Below, piece after piece: positions 10,119-22,083 of a stretch of 64,000 nt of DNA (positions are counted from its first letter, which is position 1; every line of letters starts with the position of its first letter). The translations under genes were made by a program, and so were the position numbers. The stretch comes from Metallyticus violacea (lineage: Eukaryota > Arthropoda > Insecta > Mantodea > Metallyticidae). Below the pieces are notes generated by a model, which saw only the letters and a list, made by a program, of their open reading frames with translations, did not search any database and was not told the origin of the DNA. Location of the stretch: contig CM060846.1 in the NCBI GenBank assembly GCA_030762175.1, positions 306,624,512 to 306,688,511 on the forward strand, in the 5' to 3' direction.

Positions 10119-13100
10119 AATTCTATTAGGATATATATAAACTCCCCATTATCTATAGCTTCTAAAGTGCAATTTATATATGAATAGTAACTATTCCTTG
10201 ATAGCTCTAAGAACAGTCTCAAGTGTGTTTTCTTGCACAATGGGTATGTTTATGTAGCAGTTTTAGTTGGTCACTTAGTGCATTGATGAAAAATGAAAAA
10301 AATATAACATAAAAATAATGACTTACTAGCTCAAACATCACAGCACAACTTGAAATTTATGTGGATCTCAAAATGGTCAACTTCCTGCTTGGACAACAAA
10401 AAGGCTTCATGAAGTATCCATGCTATCTGCACATATGGGGCAGCTGACCTCAAAAGAAACACTGCACACAAAAGGAGTAACCATCTGTGAAACTCTGAAT
10501 GCAAGAATGTTTGCAAATGTTGCCAGAAGAATTCTGTCCACCCTCTTGAAATTTAAGTGTGCTATGATGAACTGTAGCCCACCAAATTCAAGACGTTTGT
10601 CTGGACCTCCATAACAACCAATAAAAGATATCCCCATTTTACTGCATATTTACTGCAACAGCAAAATGCACTGTTACAAACAACACTTCACAGTTGTAGA
10701 TAAATTCATTTGTATGCAACACTTCAAAACTTGCTACCTTTGTCTGAGGGGGTTATACAAAATCTTAAACGATAGAACAGTTCCTAGATCGTGTGCCCAT
10801 GAAAGGAACAATAACAGGTTTGGACCATCTAATTTATGGGCCATCTGAACATGGCTGCTTACTGGCGAAGTACAGTCACCATAACTGGAAAAAGGGAGAT
10901 CACTACATGTAAAGTTAGTATTTTTAATTTAGTATTTATATTTTTACCAAAAGCACAAAAGATACTGTATTTAAAAATGATAAGCACCAACCCACATTAA
11001 AAGAGATGTTGAAAATGGTGCCCCTCAAAGGCAATACATTGTCAGGATCCACAAGGAATTCCCTTTTCTTCCATAAGAGCATGCCAGTTCAGAACACATT
11101 TCTTGTCATTAAGAGAAAATATCTCTTTATAACTTTTTGGTGAAAAGTATTGGAACACGATTGCCAGGAATTTTTTGTGAACTGCCTTACCACTTCTCTG
11201 CAAGAGTCAACTTTCACATATGCTTTTTACATAAATACCTGTTCAAGACATTGTATGTGTGTGTGCGCATGCGCATGCAGGCATGTGTGTATGTAATAGC
11301 ATAACTAACCAAGAACATTTAACACACAATTCACACGCAATGAAAGCATTCAGTAACACACTAATGCATAACTACTTGCTGACAAAGCCCCCCTAAAATT
11401 AATAAGCTGCCACCTGTACATGCATTATGTGACCTTGATGACTGGTTCTCCCAGTACACACCATGGTCTGCCAGCCTGCAATTCAAATAATATCACTGTA
11501 GAAAAATACATAGTCTTTCTGTCTCTCCTGAGCATTGCTTTTATCTGTAGCACTAGATGGAGTTCCAGCTGATTGGTCAAACAAATGATCTTCCTGGATG
11601 TGTAAGTAAAAGCTAAACTCCATTCAATTAGGATTTAATTGCATTTATATCCATTGCCTTTTGCAACAGGATATTTTATGTGCAAAAATATGTGACAATG
11701 AACAGTATTATGAGCATAATGGTTAAAACTACATATTTTACTTTGTCTGAGTCATCATCAGTTCAAATCACTCCTGAAGATCTGGGTAGTGAGTATGATA
11801 CTGTACCTTATCACTGCAAAGTACAGTGATTGAGTAAAGGAAAAATTCTTCAAAGATTTTTGTACTTTGCAATGATAGTGCAATGTTTGTGAGAATGAAA
11901 GAGCTATATTCAAACTAATATACAGTAAATGGCAGATTAGTCTTGTGAATGCATTAGATTTAAAAAGGGTATATCATTATTATTTTTATTATTAGTATTA
12001 TTAAAATACTGTCATGTTACTGCATTACAAAGAGAACTGACAACATTGTTAAATAGTGTAAGAGTATGCTTTTACTATTGTAAATTTGGAAGTTGTGGGT
12101 TGCAATTTCTGTTTAAAGGCAAATCATTTTCATACATTTTTGTTGATTGAGACAGTGGAACTCATGTGCAACATACCAAACATGCTCAAAAGGAGATACA
12201 GTGCAAGGTTTAGCACTATGGGAAAAAAAAGACACAATATAGGAGATATCTAGCAGAGTTTCTATTTGAAAGTGCCTAATGTAATCATAAAGATTACACT
12301 GATTCATATAGGAAAATGGAGAGGTTTATATGCCTTTACACTGTAATAAGCAAATATAACACTTACATATGTTTAAAATATGATTTTCTTATTATCTTAT
12401 TTCCTTTGCTTTTATAATTTTCAGCATATGAAAAAATGGAAAATTGTGATTCGGGGGGGGGGGGGGGGCGGATTAACAGGGAAAAAAACTCAGTTTTGAA
12501 CACTTGCATGTTGTCTCCTTAATCATTGCATAGCTATAATAGTTTGAAATTGCATTTTTCCCTAAAACACTTTGATTTATAAAAACCACTTTACCTTTCA
12601 CTATTAAGAATTTTAAGTGCAAAACTACAGCATTCACCACTTTTTATTGGAATACTAAAATGGCAGTGATATGTGGTATGATTACATGTACCAAGCTTAA
12701 ACAATTATCTATTAGCAGTAAAACTAGAAGAACATGGTGAAAACTGTGACAATAAAGGCCAAGTGTGAGTGAGGATCATGCAAGTGATAACTAGTAAACT
12801 GATGGATAAAACAGAACTGTTTGAAGAAAGCTATGAAACATATGAAGCAAAAACTATCACATCATCATGGATGGTAACAAGTTTTTATATTAAGTTCATA
12901 AAAAAAAGCACAGGATGAGATAAAATACTAAGGGAAGAAAACACAATACTAAAAATTCATTTGTTGAGACCAGAAGCACAGTCAACAGAAAACAAAATAG
13001 AATTAGCACTTGCAAATATATGGACACTGCAGAAACCTAAATGGAAATTATGAATTCCAAACCACCCGAAAGTAATCCATGGATAAGCATGACCAAGAAA

Positions 13101-13189
13101 AAATCCAGCAAATCCAACCAAGATTCAACAACACATATTGGATTCAAGTTAGCATTATAAATGGTTTTACAATGCAGCTAATATTTTTT
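10119..13189. other. no gene seen; simple-sequence tracts
   Basis: No convincing coding. It contains an alternating purine-pyrimidine tract at 11253-11297 and a run of 16 G at 12453-12468. Short frames at 10331-10848 and 12113-12307 show no family features. Confidence 0.5.
11253..11297. repeat. alternating purine-pyrimidine tract (GT/GC)
   Basis: GTATGTGTGTGTGCGCATGC followed by GCATGCAGGCATGTGTGT. This is a nearly uninterrupted alternating tract with a GCGCATGCGC palindrome, the kind of sequence that can adopt Z-DNA. Confidence 0.6.
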
Positions 13190-13257
13190 TAATGGTGTTT
13201 AACACCTATTTTTATCTGTGGACACTGATACATGAGATAAAATATTTGGAAAGGATT

Positions 13258-13294
<37 letters not shown>

Positions 13295-13312
13295 TCACAC
13301 GTGGCAGTGCAG
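13190..13312 (-). mobile_element. SINE2 fragment with internal A-run
   Basis: The left 70 bases match the SINE2 3' part (GTGTTTAAC, GTGGACACTGATACATGAGA), and the last 15 or so match the extreme 5' end (ACACGTGGCAG). Everything between, including the tRNA head, is replaced by a run of about 30 A. Confidence 0.7.
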
Positions 13313-13469
13313 CTAATATGATGGAACATATCTAGCAAGTAGATATGTCATTAAAATGTTTCCATTAACATTTTAATAACTTATAGAAAAGCTGATTATC
13401 TCAAACTATTAGCACTACAAGATGGTATCCAGAATATTCGGGACTGGTGCTGCTATCTGGTCAAAAACT

Positions 13470-14529
13470 TACTTTGAGACTAATGACTGCTGTCACCCTC
13501 AAAGTAGATCCCTTCCACACATATACACTGGTCCCAGCAATTATGCCATTTTACAAGTGTACCTTGGAAGTCATGTTCTTTGAGGGTGTTTAACACAGAC
13601 AGCATTTCTTCTTGAATCCTCTCAATTGTGTCAAACCGACGTCCTTTCAACTTGATTTTCAGTTTGGGGAATAGATGGAAGTTGCAGGGTGCCAAATCAG
13701 GCGTTTATGGATTGGTTGGGGGATAAATGTCATGTTGTTTTTTTGTCAAAAAGCTCCTGGTGAACAAGGAATTGTGACAGGGCACATTATCGTGATGCAA
13801 CAGCCAGTTCCCTTGTCGCCAAAGTTTGGGCCGTCGTCTCCGCACATTTTCACGAAGCCGTCGCAAAACGTAACAGCAGTATGCATAATTCACTGTCTGA
13901 TTTGGTGGGAAGAATACTTTGTGCACAATCCCCTTGGTTTCAAAGAAAATGAGGAAGATGCTCTTGACTTTGCTCTTCACTTGTCTCACATTTTTGGTCC
14001 TGGTGAGTTAGGGATCTTCCACTGGGAGGATTGTGGTTTTGTTTCAAGGTCATAGGCATACATGCAGCTCTCGTCGCCGGTGATGACCCTGGACAAGCAG
14101 GTTGAGTCATCGGATACGGCCTGATGAAGCTCCATGCAAATTTCAACACACTGTGCCTTTTGATCATCAGTCAGGATCCGTGGCACAAATTTTGCGGCCA
14201 CATGATGCATGCCCAATTCATCAGCTAAAATTCGTTGGCATGTCCCATAACCAATTCCCACTTCATGAGCAAGGTCTTCAAAGGTTGGACGTCCATCCTC
14301 AAGAACAAGGCGTTGAACTTTGGCAACAATGTCAGGCGTTGTGCAGCTGAGGCCTACCATCATCTTCAATAGCTGTATGGCCGGCCCTGAACCAAGCATG
14401 CAACTCAAACACACGTGTATGGCTCATGCTTTGTCCCCCAAATACTTGTTCAATCATTGTGAGGGTCTCCATAGCACAGAGATTTGCACAGAATTTGATG
14501 AACACTTTCTTTTCTAATCTTGGATCCAT
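13470..14529 (-). pseudogene. mariner transposase, broken
   Basis: Reads from ATG at 14529 (MDPRLEKKVFIKFCANLCAM) through a long frame at 13986-14414 with FEDLAHEVGIGYGTCQRILA and ITGDESCMYAYDLETK, then by frameshift into 13705-13989 with LLHHDNVPCH, and again into the end with PDLAPCNFHLFPKLK, where the third catalytic aspartate lies. All three aspartates of the D,D34D triad can be located, but frameshifts and stops prevent one continuous protein. Confidence 0.9.
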
Positions 14530-14665
14530 CGTAAAATTGCTACACACTACACACAGAGTATCACGAAAAGTACTACAGAATCTCAACACATCTACCCAGC
14601 TGCATAAAACTTAACACTCACTCATCAGATGTGCTAGTGTTGCCACCTAGTGGTACAAAACTCTA

Positions 14666-14957
14666 GTTGATTGATTTATTTATGGATGCTCTTTAACAGC
14701 TCAGGTCATAAGCGTCCCATTCAACTCAGGGCTTGAAACGGCCGACTAATTTTGCTCAGAGGCCTCTTCTTTCAGGCTTGAGGTTCTTTATCATGCCGTA
14801 AATGTACGAGAGGGACCCAAGGCTTTACTTCCCTTCCAAAGGAAGCCATACTTAGGATTTTTACGCCCGAAAAAATCCATCGGTCCTGGCCGGGTTCGAA
14901 CCCATGATCTTGGGTTTAGGAGGCAAGTATGGTAACCACTACACCACCAGGACCGAC
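14666..14957 (-). mobile_element. SINE1 copy nested in mariner copy 2
   Basis: Full-length minus-strand SINE1. The tRNA-like head (GGTCCTGGTGGTGTAGTGG on the minus strand) and the B box GGTTCGAACCC are intact. An 11-base target duplication ACAAAACTCTA lies at 14655-14665 and 14958-14968. Confidence 0.95.
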
Positions 14958-15229
14958 ACAAAACTCTACTACAACTTCTGTCCAGATGGCAGCACCAGTC
15001 CAGAATATTGGGGATACCACCTGGTATGCCACTATTACTAGTGCCAATATATACAATGTCAAAAGATACAATTTTATTATAAACCTACAGGTAGAACGGT
15101 CATAGGAGAGGGGATGATCAATAAGTGGCAATGGACCAAATGTTTTAATCACAGTACAATAAAAGATGATGCTCTATTTTAACAGTCCTTTGCTCACTAG
15201 TTTTGTGTGTGTTATAAGGTGAATGAGTT

Positions 15230-15515
15230 CTAATGTCAACTCACTTGCTAGCCAGGTATTTGATCTCTGCACATGGATGGCAGAGAGCAGTAACATAGTC
15301 CATTTGCAATGATTACACTGAGAATAAGCAAAGTACATTAGACTGAATGACGGTGAATATGAGATGATGAAACAATGACAGAATGAATGGCAGAGGAAAC
15401 TAGAGTTCCCAGAGAAAACCTGCCTAACTGCTGTCACAGTCCCATATGTGGTCACTGGGATCAAGCCATGGTCCCCTTTGAGAGATTTAAGCACTCTGCC
15501 ATAGTACTACCATGT
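15230..15515 (-). repeat. probable tRNA-derived SINE, third family
   Basis: On the minus strand a tRNA-like head (GGTAGTACTATGGCAGAGTG, then TGGCTTGATCCCAGTG) is followed by a body with CAGGTTTTCTCTGGGAAC and TAGTTTCCTCTGCCAT. This resembles a common arthropod SINE body. It is diverged and I see no clear target duplication. Confidence 0.5.
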
Positions 15516-17140
15516 TTAGAACAACATTTAGAATGGCTGAAAATGTTCATGTAATGCTAAACTTTGCTTAATGAAAATTTTAATGCAAATTACCAAATTT
15601 ATATATTGAAAAAGAAAAGAAAAACCCTACCATGGTAGATGATTAAAACTATGAAAATAATCATATTCATGAGCTAAAAATATATTACAGATAATTATGC
15701 ATACAATTTGGCAACCACTCTGAATTGAGTTTTTCCAGAGCCGATAGTTGAAATAACCCATGTTTAAAATATATTTGATTTTTATTCCTTTGTTGTTAAG
15801 GTCAAAATTAATTTTATTTTTCCTTGTTTGATTATGACATTTTGTTGGTGTTGATGTCCATGACACTAGTAACAAGAATTATGTATTATTATTATTTTTT
15901 ATTAATTTTTTTGCACCATATCTTGGTGTGAGTATGAAGTATTTTCTCTTTAAATTTCAGCTTATTCTTTATTTTAGTTTAAAAAGAAAGCGATGAGAAA
16001 GGTACGTTAGAATAGAAAGCAAGCGAGTATTTGCTGCAGTTTTATATATTTGTTAAGAATGTAGCTTTTATAGTTTATGTCAGTGGTTCAAATCTTTTGC
16101 ACACAACAATCTTTCTGTTATGCTAGCCTTGAAAAGACAAACCCACTTTTCAATGTATTTATTTTCCATATTTACTGTCAGAATGAGCCATGATCGCCAT
16201 GAATTCATGTCAGTTTCAAAAAGTCATCACCCTCCCTGCTGATGTCTTTATTAATTGAACATTAAATATGTAACTGAAACAAAGTTTCAAAATTGATCTG
16301 TATATAAAAAGAAGAGCCAACTTTCGCCCCCTTTCTTTGGAATCTTGGGCATCTTCCCCCTGGCATGGCAATATTATAGCTGAATTCTGAGGCTGGACCA
16401 CCCACTAGATTCAGCTTCATTAACCCAATGGGGATGGTTATGACACCTAACCTAACCAGACCATGGAAACTTTCCTAGTTAAGGAAAAATCTCCAAAGCA
16501 CTTAATTGAAATCTAGCTCAGGATCCCAGTAGTAACCAGGAATACTGACCACTAGATCATTCGGCTGGTCAAGACAGTTTCATTCACTTCTCAAGATGAC
16601 CTAAAGCAAATGAAAAAATTTTGTTGAAAATAATACAGCACATGTTTGAAATTGAGAATACAGTATGTAAAACCAGTCACTGTACATAGCATGTTGTAAA
16701 TGGTTACATTAGTAATATGTACTACAAATATTAGTAATATAAGTAAAAGGTTCTTATGAAGGTTCCTTTAAGGTACTTAATATCCTATCTTAGATATTTA
16801 AATGACTGAATTTTAATATACATTCTATCAAAATGTTGAGATTAGAGGGGTACTATAACAAAATATTAAATGGTTATATAGTTTTAGATTTAAAATCTAA
16901 GTGGAAGATTTTTCTGATTTGTTTTTATTACAAGTGCAGGACTCTTGAATGCATTAAAGACAAAAAAATCTAATGTTCTGTACAATATCCTAATGAATAC
17001 ATCCTAAGAATTAGAACCAAATCTGCTCTATAGAGGATGAGAAATGGTATACTTTGCAGAAGAACAATATAATTTATGGTAAATGGTTTTGGAAGTTGTC
17101 AATACATTCCAGCACCATTTAGTTTGTTTGTCAGCATGCT
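15516..17140. other. no gene; one weak SINE-like head
   Basis: AT-rich. At 16440-16572 the minus strand reads like a tRNA-derived head (GATCTAGTGGTCAGTATTCC then ACTACTGGGATCC). The frame at 16216-16401 has no known domain. Confidence 0.4.
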
Positions 17141-17283
17141 TTTTAAGCTCATGTTCCAGTTTTCTTTTTGCTGCCCTTCTGTGCTAGCTTGCCTTTATTT
17201 CAGTATAGTATTCTTTTCAAGCTCATGTTCTAGTTTTCTTTTTGCTGCCCTTCTGTGCTATCTTGTCTTTATTTCAGTATTGT
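17141..17283 (+). repeat. 73-base tandem duplication
   Basis: Two adjacent units share AAGCTCATGTT, AGTTTTCTTTTTGCTGCCCT and CTTTATTTCAGTAT with few differences; the unit starts are offset by 73 bases. Confidence 0.85.
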
Positions 17284-17747
17284 AACAGCTATTTCTGAAG
17301 CACTCTTTTTTAATCTATTTTTAGAAATGTCTTTATATGAAATAGCTAATTGTTGCGCATCTATTCAAGACCTCAAATATTGCAATTTTTTCACCATTAT
17401 CTGACTCCATTGCATTACTAACATGAAAATATAATGTAGTAATGGAAACAAATATTGATTTTGAAATTCTTGCCAGTGTATCCACTGGATTCTAGGGTTA
17501 GCAATAAAGACATTATTTTCGAAGTCTTATGTCAGAAGAGGGAATATATAAAAGGGAGGTGGGCAAAAGAAAAAAAAATCTAACCACCATTAACAATGCC
17601 ATAGCCTACCCAGAATAAAGTAAAATCCCTCATGTGCAGGTAGTTAAATAACCTAATTCAATATGTGAGCTGTCAAACTACTGCCACTACCATTTAGTTT
17701 TGTTTAAACTATTAATAAGCAATAATGATGGTATAGAGTTAATTGGT

Positions 17748-18009
17748 GTTATTTGGTTTATTTATGAGTGCTCTTTAACATTTCAGGTCATCAATTTCAG
17801 GGCATGAAATGGCTGATAAATTTTGTTCAGAGGCTTCATCTTTCAGGTTTGAGGCTCTTTTACATGCCATAAATCTACAACATGACTTTACCTTCCTTCA
17901 AAAGGAAGCCAACTTGGATTTTTATGCCTGAAAAAAATTCATCAAATCTGGCCAGGATTGAACCAGCAATCTTGTAGTTTATGGTTACCACTACACCACC
18001 AGGACTGAC
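17748..18009 (-). mobile_element. SINE1 copy, diverged
   Basis: Minus-strand SINE1 with many changes from the consensus. It is flanked by the 13-base target duplication AGAGTTAATTGGT (17735-17747 and 18010-18022), so the boundaries are firm despite its age. Confidence 0.85.
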
Positions 18010-18022
18010 AGAGTTAATTGGT

Positions 18023-19200
18023 TTGGTAACACTTATACTTCACTTACTTGGTTTTTAATTGGACATGTTTAGGGAACACTGGCTCCAATCATCAGCTGGA
18101 GACCAATGGGGGTTTTATTTTTGATGCTGTAATTTTTTTTCTATGTTATTAGTTTCAAAGAAAGGGTTACTAATGTGTTTCAATAATTTTGTTTTTGCAT
18201 AAATTGTGCAAAGTTGTGCACTAAAAGTGCGCTGCCATTGCCGATTTATCCATTTCTTTGTAATGGATATTTTTGAAATGGTACAGACTTTCAAATTTTC
18301 CAATCAATACATGATCACAGTCTTTGCTATTGATTTGATGAGAATGATTACAATTTATTTACAGGTCTAATTTCTCACACTAAAATTTAAATTTATAATA
18401 TTTTGTTACCTTTATGAGTAATGTACATTTGGTACTAGTTTCATTGATGTCACTTCTGGTTGTTACTTGTTAGAGGTGTGCAAGTTGAGACCTTTGCAGG
18501 ATGATTTTCATAAAATTTTAATACTGTGAATACATTGAGGAGCCTAAATTATTTTATTTTATTTTAATTTTTTTTTTTGATAAATTTATTGAACATACTA
18601 GTGTGATTTGCGCACTTTTTTTATTTCATATTTTTCTTTTATTTGTAACAGCAAACGTTCAATCTTTGATATCATTAATTCTTTTAAATTTTTAAATCAT
18701 TTTATCAAATAATTTTTTCAGTGAAACCATTATGCAGTGCTGAGTAGATGATACATTGGTATTCTTTTATAATGAGTGGAACATTCACCCACCTGTATTT
18801 GAGGCTATTTAGGATGACATACTGGTGTGTTTTGGGATTAAAGCTATTATTTTTAATGTAAATATCACTGTGGGTAAGTTTTCTATATATTTCAAAGGCA
18901 AAGTTCTATTTCATTTTTATAATCTTCAAATTTGCAAAGTTCTGGATTAGTTATGGTAACCGTCTTTCATCTAAGCAGATCTGTTTCAGTGATGAAATAA
19001 CATTGGTTTTTGCACAGTTAAAATTGATCTAACATCCATTACTTCAGTAGGTGTATGTAGACAGTAGCCAGTTTTTAAATAATTTAGTTGTCTTTCTATA
19101 GGGATGCTGGAGTCATACATTCATAGAGAAATTCATACATTCTTGACCTTTCCAGTAATATTAAATGAATTTTTTTATTCATGGCTCACATCATGACAAG
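18023..19200 (-). mobile_element. Penelope-like element C, decayed
   Basis: Read on the minus strand from about 19200 down, the six-frame translation gives scattered Penelope pieces: part of the reverse transcriptase thumb region (VPLIIKEYQCIIYSALHNGF, near 18720-18800), the nuclease tail FKNIHYKEMDKSAMAAHF (near 18240-18300) and then a terminal hammerhead-like motif at 18055-18100. It is the only element here with reverse-transcriptase-derived sequence from this family, and it has no visible inverted partner. SINE1 at 17748-18009 sits just beyond its end. Confidence 0.65.
18055..18100 (-). ncRNA. hammerhead-ribozyme-like motif, PLE C
   Basis: Minus strand: CTGATGA (18095-18089), one T, a hairpin of GGAGC with GTTCC around CAGT, then TAAA in place of GAAA, and the palindrome ACATGT (18068-18063) followed by C. 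The changed GAAA box suggests loss of activity. The palindrome equals that of element B. Confidence 0.45.
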
Positions 19201-19419
19201 CAAATTGAAAATAATTGTAAGCAATGATTATATGACCATTCAATAGACATAATTTGCATAGAATGGCAGGCTTCAAATTTTTGCAATACAATGATTGTAA
19301 CCATTTAGAGTGAATGCCATCTTCACTTCATAATTACTTTTATAAATGTCTAGATGTCAACATGGCTTCAGTATGCTTGACATTTCTCTTGTTCACCCAC
19401 AATATTTTATACTACTTAC

Positions 19420-19531
19420 CGGTCCCTTTGTACCCATTCATCCAGCCTTCTATCAAGTCCAACGTAATGCACGTAATATTCTGGACAACTATCTTGACTG
19501 TTCTGTCGAGTCTGGATCAATACTGCTGGAT
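19420..19531 (-). CDS. mof: MOF/KAT8 histone acetyltransferase, exon 2 (chromo-barrel)
   Basis: This exon follows a TTTCTACAG acceptor and ends at a CG|GTAAGT donor. In the phase left by exon 1 it encodes HPAVLIQTRQNSQDSCPEYY and then VHYVGLDRRLDEWVQRDR, which aligns closely with the chromo-barrel of KAT8/MOF, where HPAEVIQSR and YVHYVGFNRRLDEWV are typical. In MOF this domain binds nucleic acid and helps target H4K16 acetylation. The exon is 112 bases and leaves phase 2 for the next. The catalytic MYST domain should follow at lower coordinates, but I found no exon for it. The open frames on the plus strand across 19314-19646 are shadows of this exon. Confidence 0.85.
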
Positions 19532-19948
19532 CTGTAGAAAAGTGAAACACATTTTATTTATGTCCCTAAATATTCCATTTTACAAGCCTAAGAGGAGGTT
19601 GTACATATTTTCAGAACAGCTGCCAAATGAGGCACCAACCAAATAATAGATAAAAAAAAAAAGTGAATAAGCATTGAGGAAAATATTAATGGTATTTTCT
19701 AATGCTATCAAAATAACTGTAACCGTAGCACACAGAACTTTAAACGAATAGAGAGAAACAAATGAAAATATGTATTCAAAAGTGTTATATATGACACCAG
19801 AGGCAAATAAGGGCTGGTTACATATATTGCACATTATATATATATTCGTATTCCCTAAAATTCTAACGAAACATGACACTGGCTCACCTAAACCTATTTA
19901 GGGGCTTGTATTTTGAAGGTACAATTGAATGTGGAATGCAAACGGTTA

Positions 19949-19951
<3 letters not shown>

Positions 19952-19986
<35 letters not shown>
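19952..19986 (+). repeat. (AG)n microsatellite in mof intron 1
   Basis: An uninterrupted run of AGAGAG repeats inside the 708-base intron between the two mof exons. Confidence 0.95.
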
Positions 19987-19990
<4 letters not shown>

Positions 19991-20239
19991 AAGACAGAAA
20001 TAAAAAAGAAAGTTAGGTTTATACTGTACACTGCTAACACTGTTATGCATAAAATCGAACACGAAAGCGTTGTAGCTGCCTTTATTTCACAAATGAGGGA
20101 TACATTTTATTTCTTACGCCTTTTCACATAATTTTTGCTTGCAGTACTGTGAGCATATTTATGTCCAGCCCTGCTTCTGAAATTTTGCTCTATTACTGGG
20201 GTGTATAATAATATTCTTTTAAATTCTCAGTCTACTCAC

Positions 20240-20414
20240 GGCAGGAGCCATCCATTCGACGAACAGAATAATGTCCGCCGATTTCAAGAGGTTTTTCTTG
20301 TCCAAAAATGTCCTCGGTGTTACTAAGTTTCTCGGCGCAGCTTGATGTAATATTTACACCCTCCTTGTTATTCACCGACGAATCCGGCCTTTCTGTTACT
20401 GTGTTGTTGGCCAT
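20240..20414 (-). CDS. mof: MOF/KAT8 histone acetyltransferase, exon 1 (N-terminus)
   Basis: The exon begins at ATG 20414 and ends at a C|GTGAGT donor (intron from 20239). It encodes a polar leader (MANNTVTERPDSSVNN..) and then PLEIGGHYSVRRMDGSC, matching the start of the KAT8 chromo-barrel (xEIGxxYxxRRxDG in the human protein). It leaves one base, completed by exon 2 to give a histidine, as in the family. The intron is 708 bases. The acidic, serine-rich leader is the usual unstructured MOF N-terminus. MOF acts in the nucleus within MSL and NSL complexes. Upstream sequence (about 20415-20560) is less AT-rich, consistent with a 5' untranslated region and promoter. Confidence 0.85.
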
Positions 20415-21211
20415 TTCTACACCATTTTAATAGAATGCTCGTTGGTCTGTCAAAAGACACCATGAGTCTCGTTCCCAATTGCCGGCAAAGTTGCCAACAC
20501 CAGAGCTTTAAATATGTGTCTTTAAAATGCCGCTAAATTGAACATAGAAGCGGCAAGATTTTACCCCCTTCTCACATTAAAAATAAAGTGAACGAATCGC
20601 CAAACTCAATTAATCATATAAAGTTGTATATACAGCTCTGCATGTCTTTGCTAAGTAGTAATTAATTGAGCTCCCGACACCTTTGTTCATTGAAATATAC
20701 CGGAATTTCCTGTTGTTTAGTCATTATAAATTAGCTGTTAATTAACAGAAAGCCTTTTATAGCTTGTGCATTGAAATTATATACAGCTTTTGTTTCATAC
20801 AAGTTTAGTTAATTGAAAATCGTCCGTAGGACTAACCCGTAGCCATATTTGTTTACACAGAATCACGTCATTCTAAATCCCCCACTCCCCGAATGAAGTT
20901 AGATTGTCAAATGGAAGCTGTATGAAACGCATATGTTTAATGGTTTCACTACAATTGTGTTCCTTTATATAAATTGATATTCCTCGTATTGTACACTGTG
21001 CGGTGACCTAATTTTTTTAATCCGTTGTAAAGCGGTATTCAATAAATGATGCGGAAATGCAGGGAAATAATTTATCACCCTAGTGTTTCCTACAATGAAG
21101 TCGAACAAGAACAGGTGCTTCATTGCGAAAAGAAGACATTGTCAAGGACGCTGAAAACAACTAAACATAATTAAATTCCAACTCACATCTCTTATAGCGG
21201 AGAGATTATCC
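20415..21211. other. region upstream of mof
   Basis: Contains the probable 5' untranslated region and promoter of mof on the minus strand. No TATA box at a convincing distance. No divergent gene recognised. Confidence 0.4.
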
Positions 21212-21470
21212 ATTTATTTATTTTGTTTATTTATGGACGCTCATCAGTATCTCCGGTTATCAGCGTTCCATTCAATTCAGGGCGTAGAAATTCTTTCATG
21301 CTTGAGGTTTATTTTCGTATCGTAAATAAACAACCCCTTGGCTTTACTTCCCTTCCGAAGGCAGCCATACTTAGGAATTTTACGCCCGAAAAAATCTACC
21401 GACCCTAACCATGATCTTGGGTTAACGAGGTTTATTTGTGGTTAGCACTAGACCACCAGGACCAACAGGA
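21212..21470 (-). mobile_element. SINE1 copy, diverged
   Basis: Minus-strand SINE1 body (CTTCCCTTCCGAAGGCAGCC) with a damaged head and a small duplication of CAGGACCAA at its right edge. Target duplications are not clear. Confidence 0.8.
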
Positions 21471-22083
21471 CCAACAGGGTCTATGAAGACGGATCTAGAG
21501 AAGATAAGCCAGAAACATTAATAGTTGCTGATATGAACCAGTCCAAAACTAATATGAACAGTTTTGTGTAACTGTCATGTTAGGCAGCTAATTTGTCTTT
21601 CTCAATTTGACGAAAGCTGAGTGCAATGTCAACAAACGCAAGTGTTGGTTCACCATAGCATAAACTTCTCTCTTTCTCTTCCTTTGTATATATTTAAAAA
21701 AATATCCGTAAATTTTAGCCTGCTATTTATGCTATTAAAATAGAATGACCAGTAAGCAGTTGTTAAAAGAATTTTTCAAGCAATAACCGTTTTAATAGTG
21801 CAAAAAACTGGCCATTGTGGGACACACAAAAGCGTTTGCCTAACTCTCTCCACCTCTGTCCATGTCCAGTGATAGTAGTGGTATCGTTCCATGGTGTCTT
21901 GACGTGGCCTTAACTCATCCCCGGCCCCAGACACAGATTACCTACAGATAGGAAACTCAATGATACAAAAAAACTTAGCCTTAAAGATCGAGGCGTCTTA
22001 GAGCTCCAGTCCCGAGCGGCAGCGGAAGAAGTCGAACGCCGCAGTCCCAATTAGCAGTGGAAGAAGTGAGACTGAAGTCGTAA

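Larger units (their letters stand above)
13418..15024 (-). mobile_element. mariner transposon, copy 2
   Basis: Same family as copy 1. Terminal inverted repeats begin GGTATCC..AATATTC at both ends and are flanked by TA (13416-13417 and 15025-15026). It lacks the T-run and the 31-base duplication of copy 1, so it is closer to the ancestral form. It contains a nested SINE1 at 14666-14957. Confidence 0.9.
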
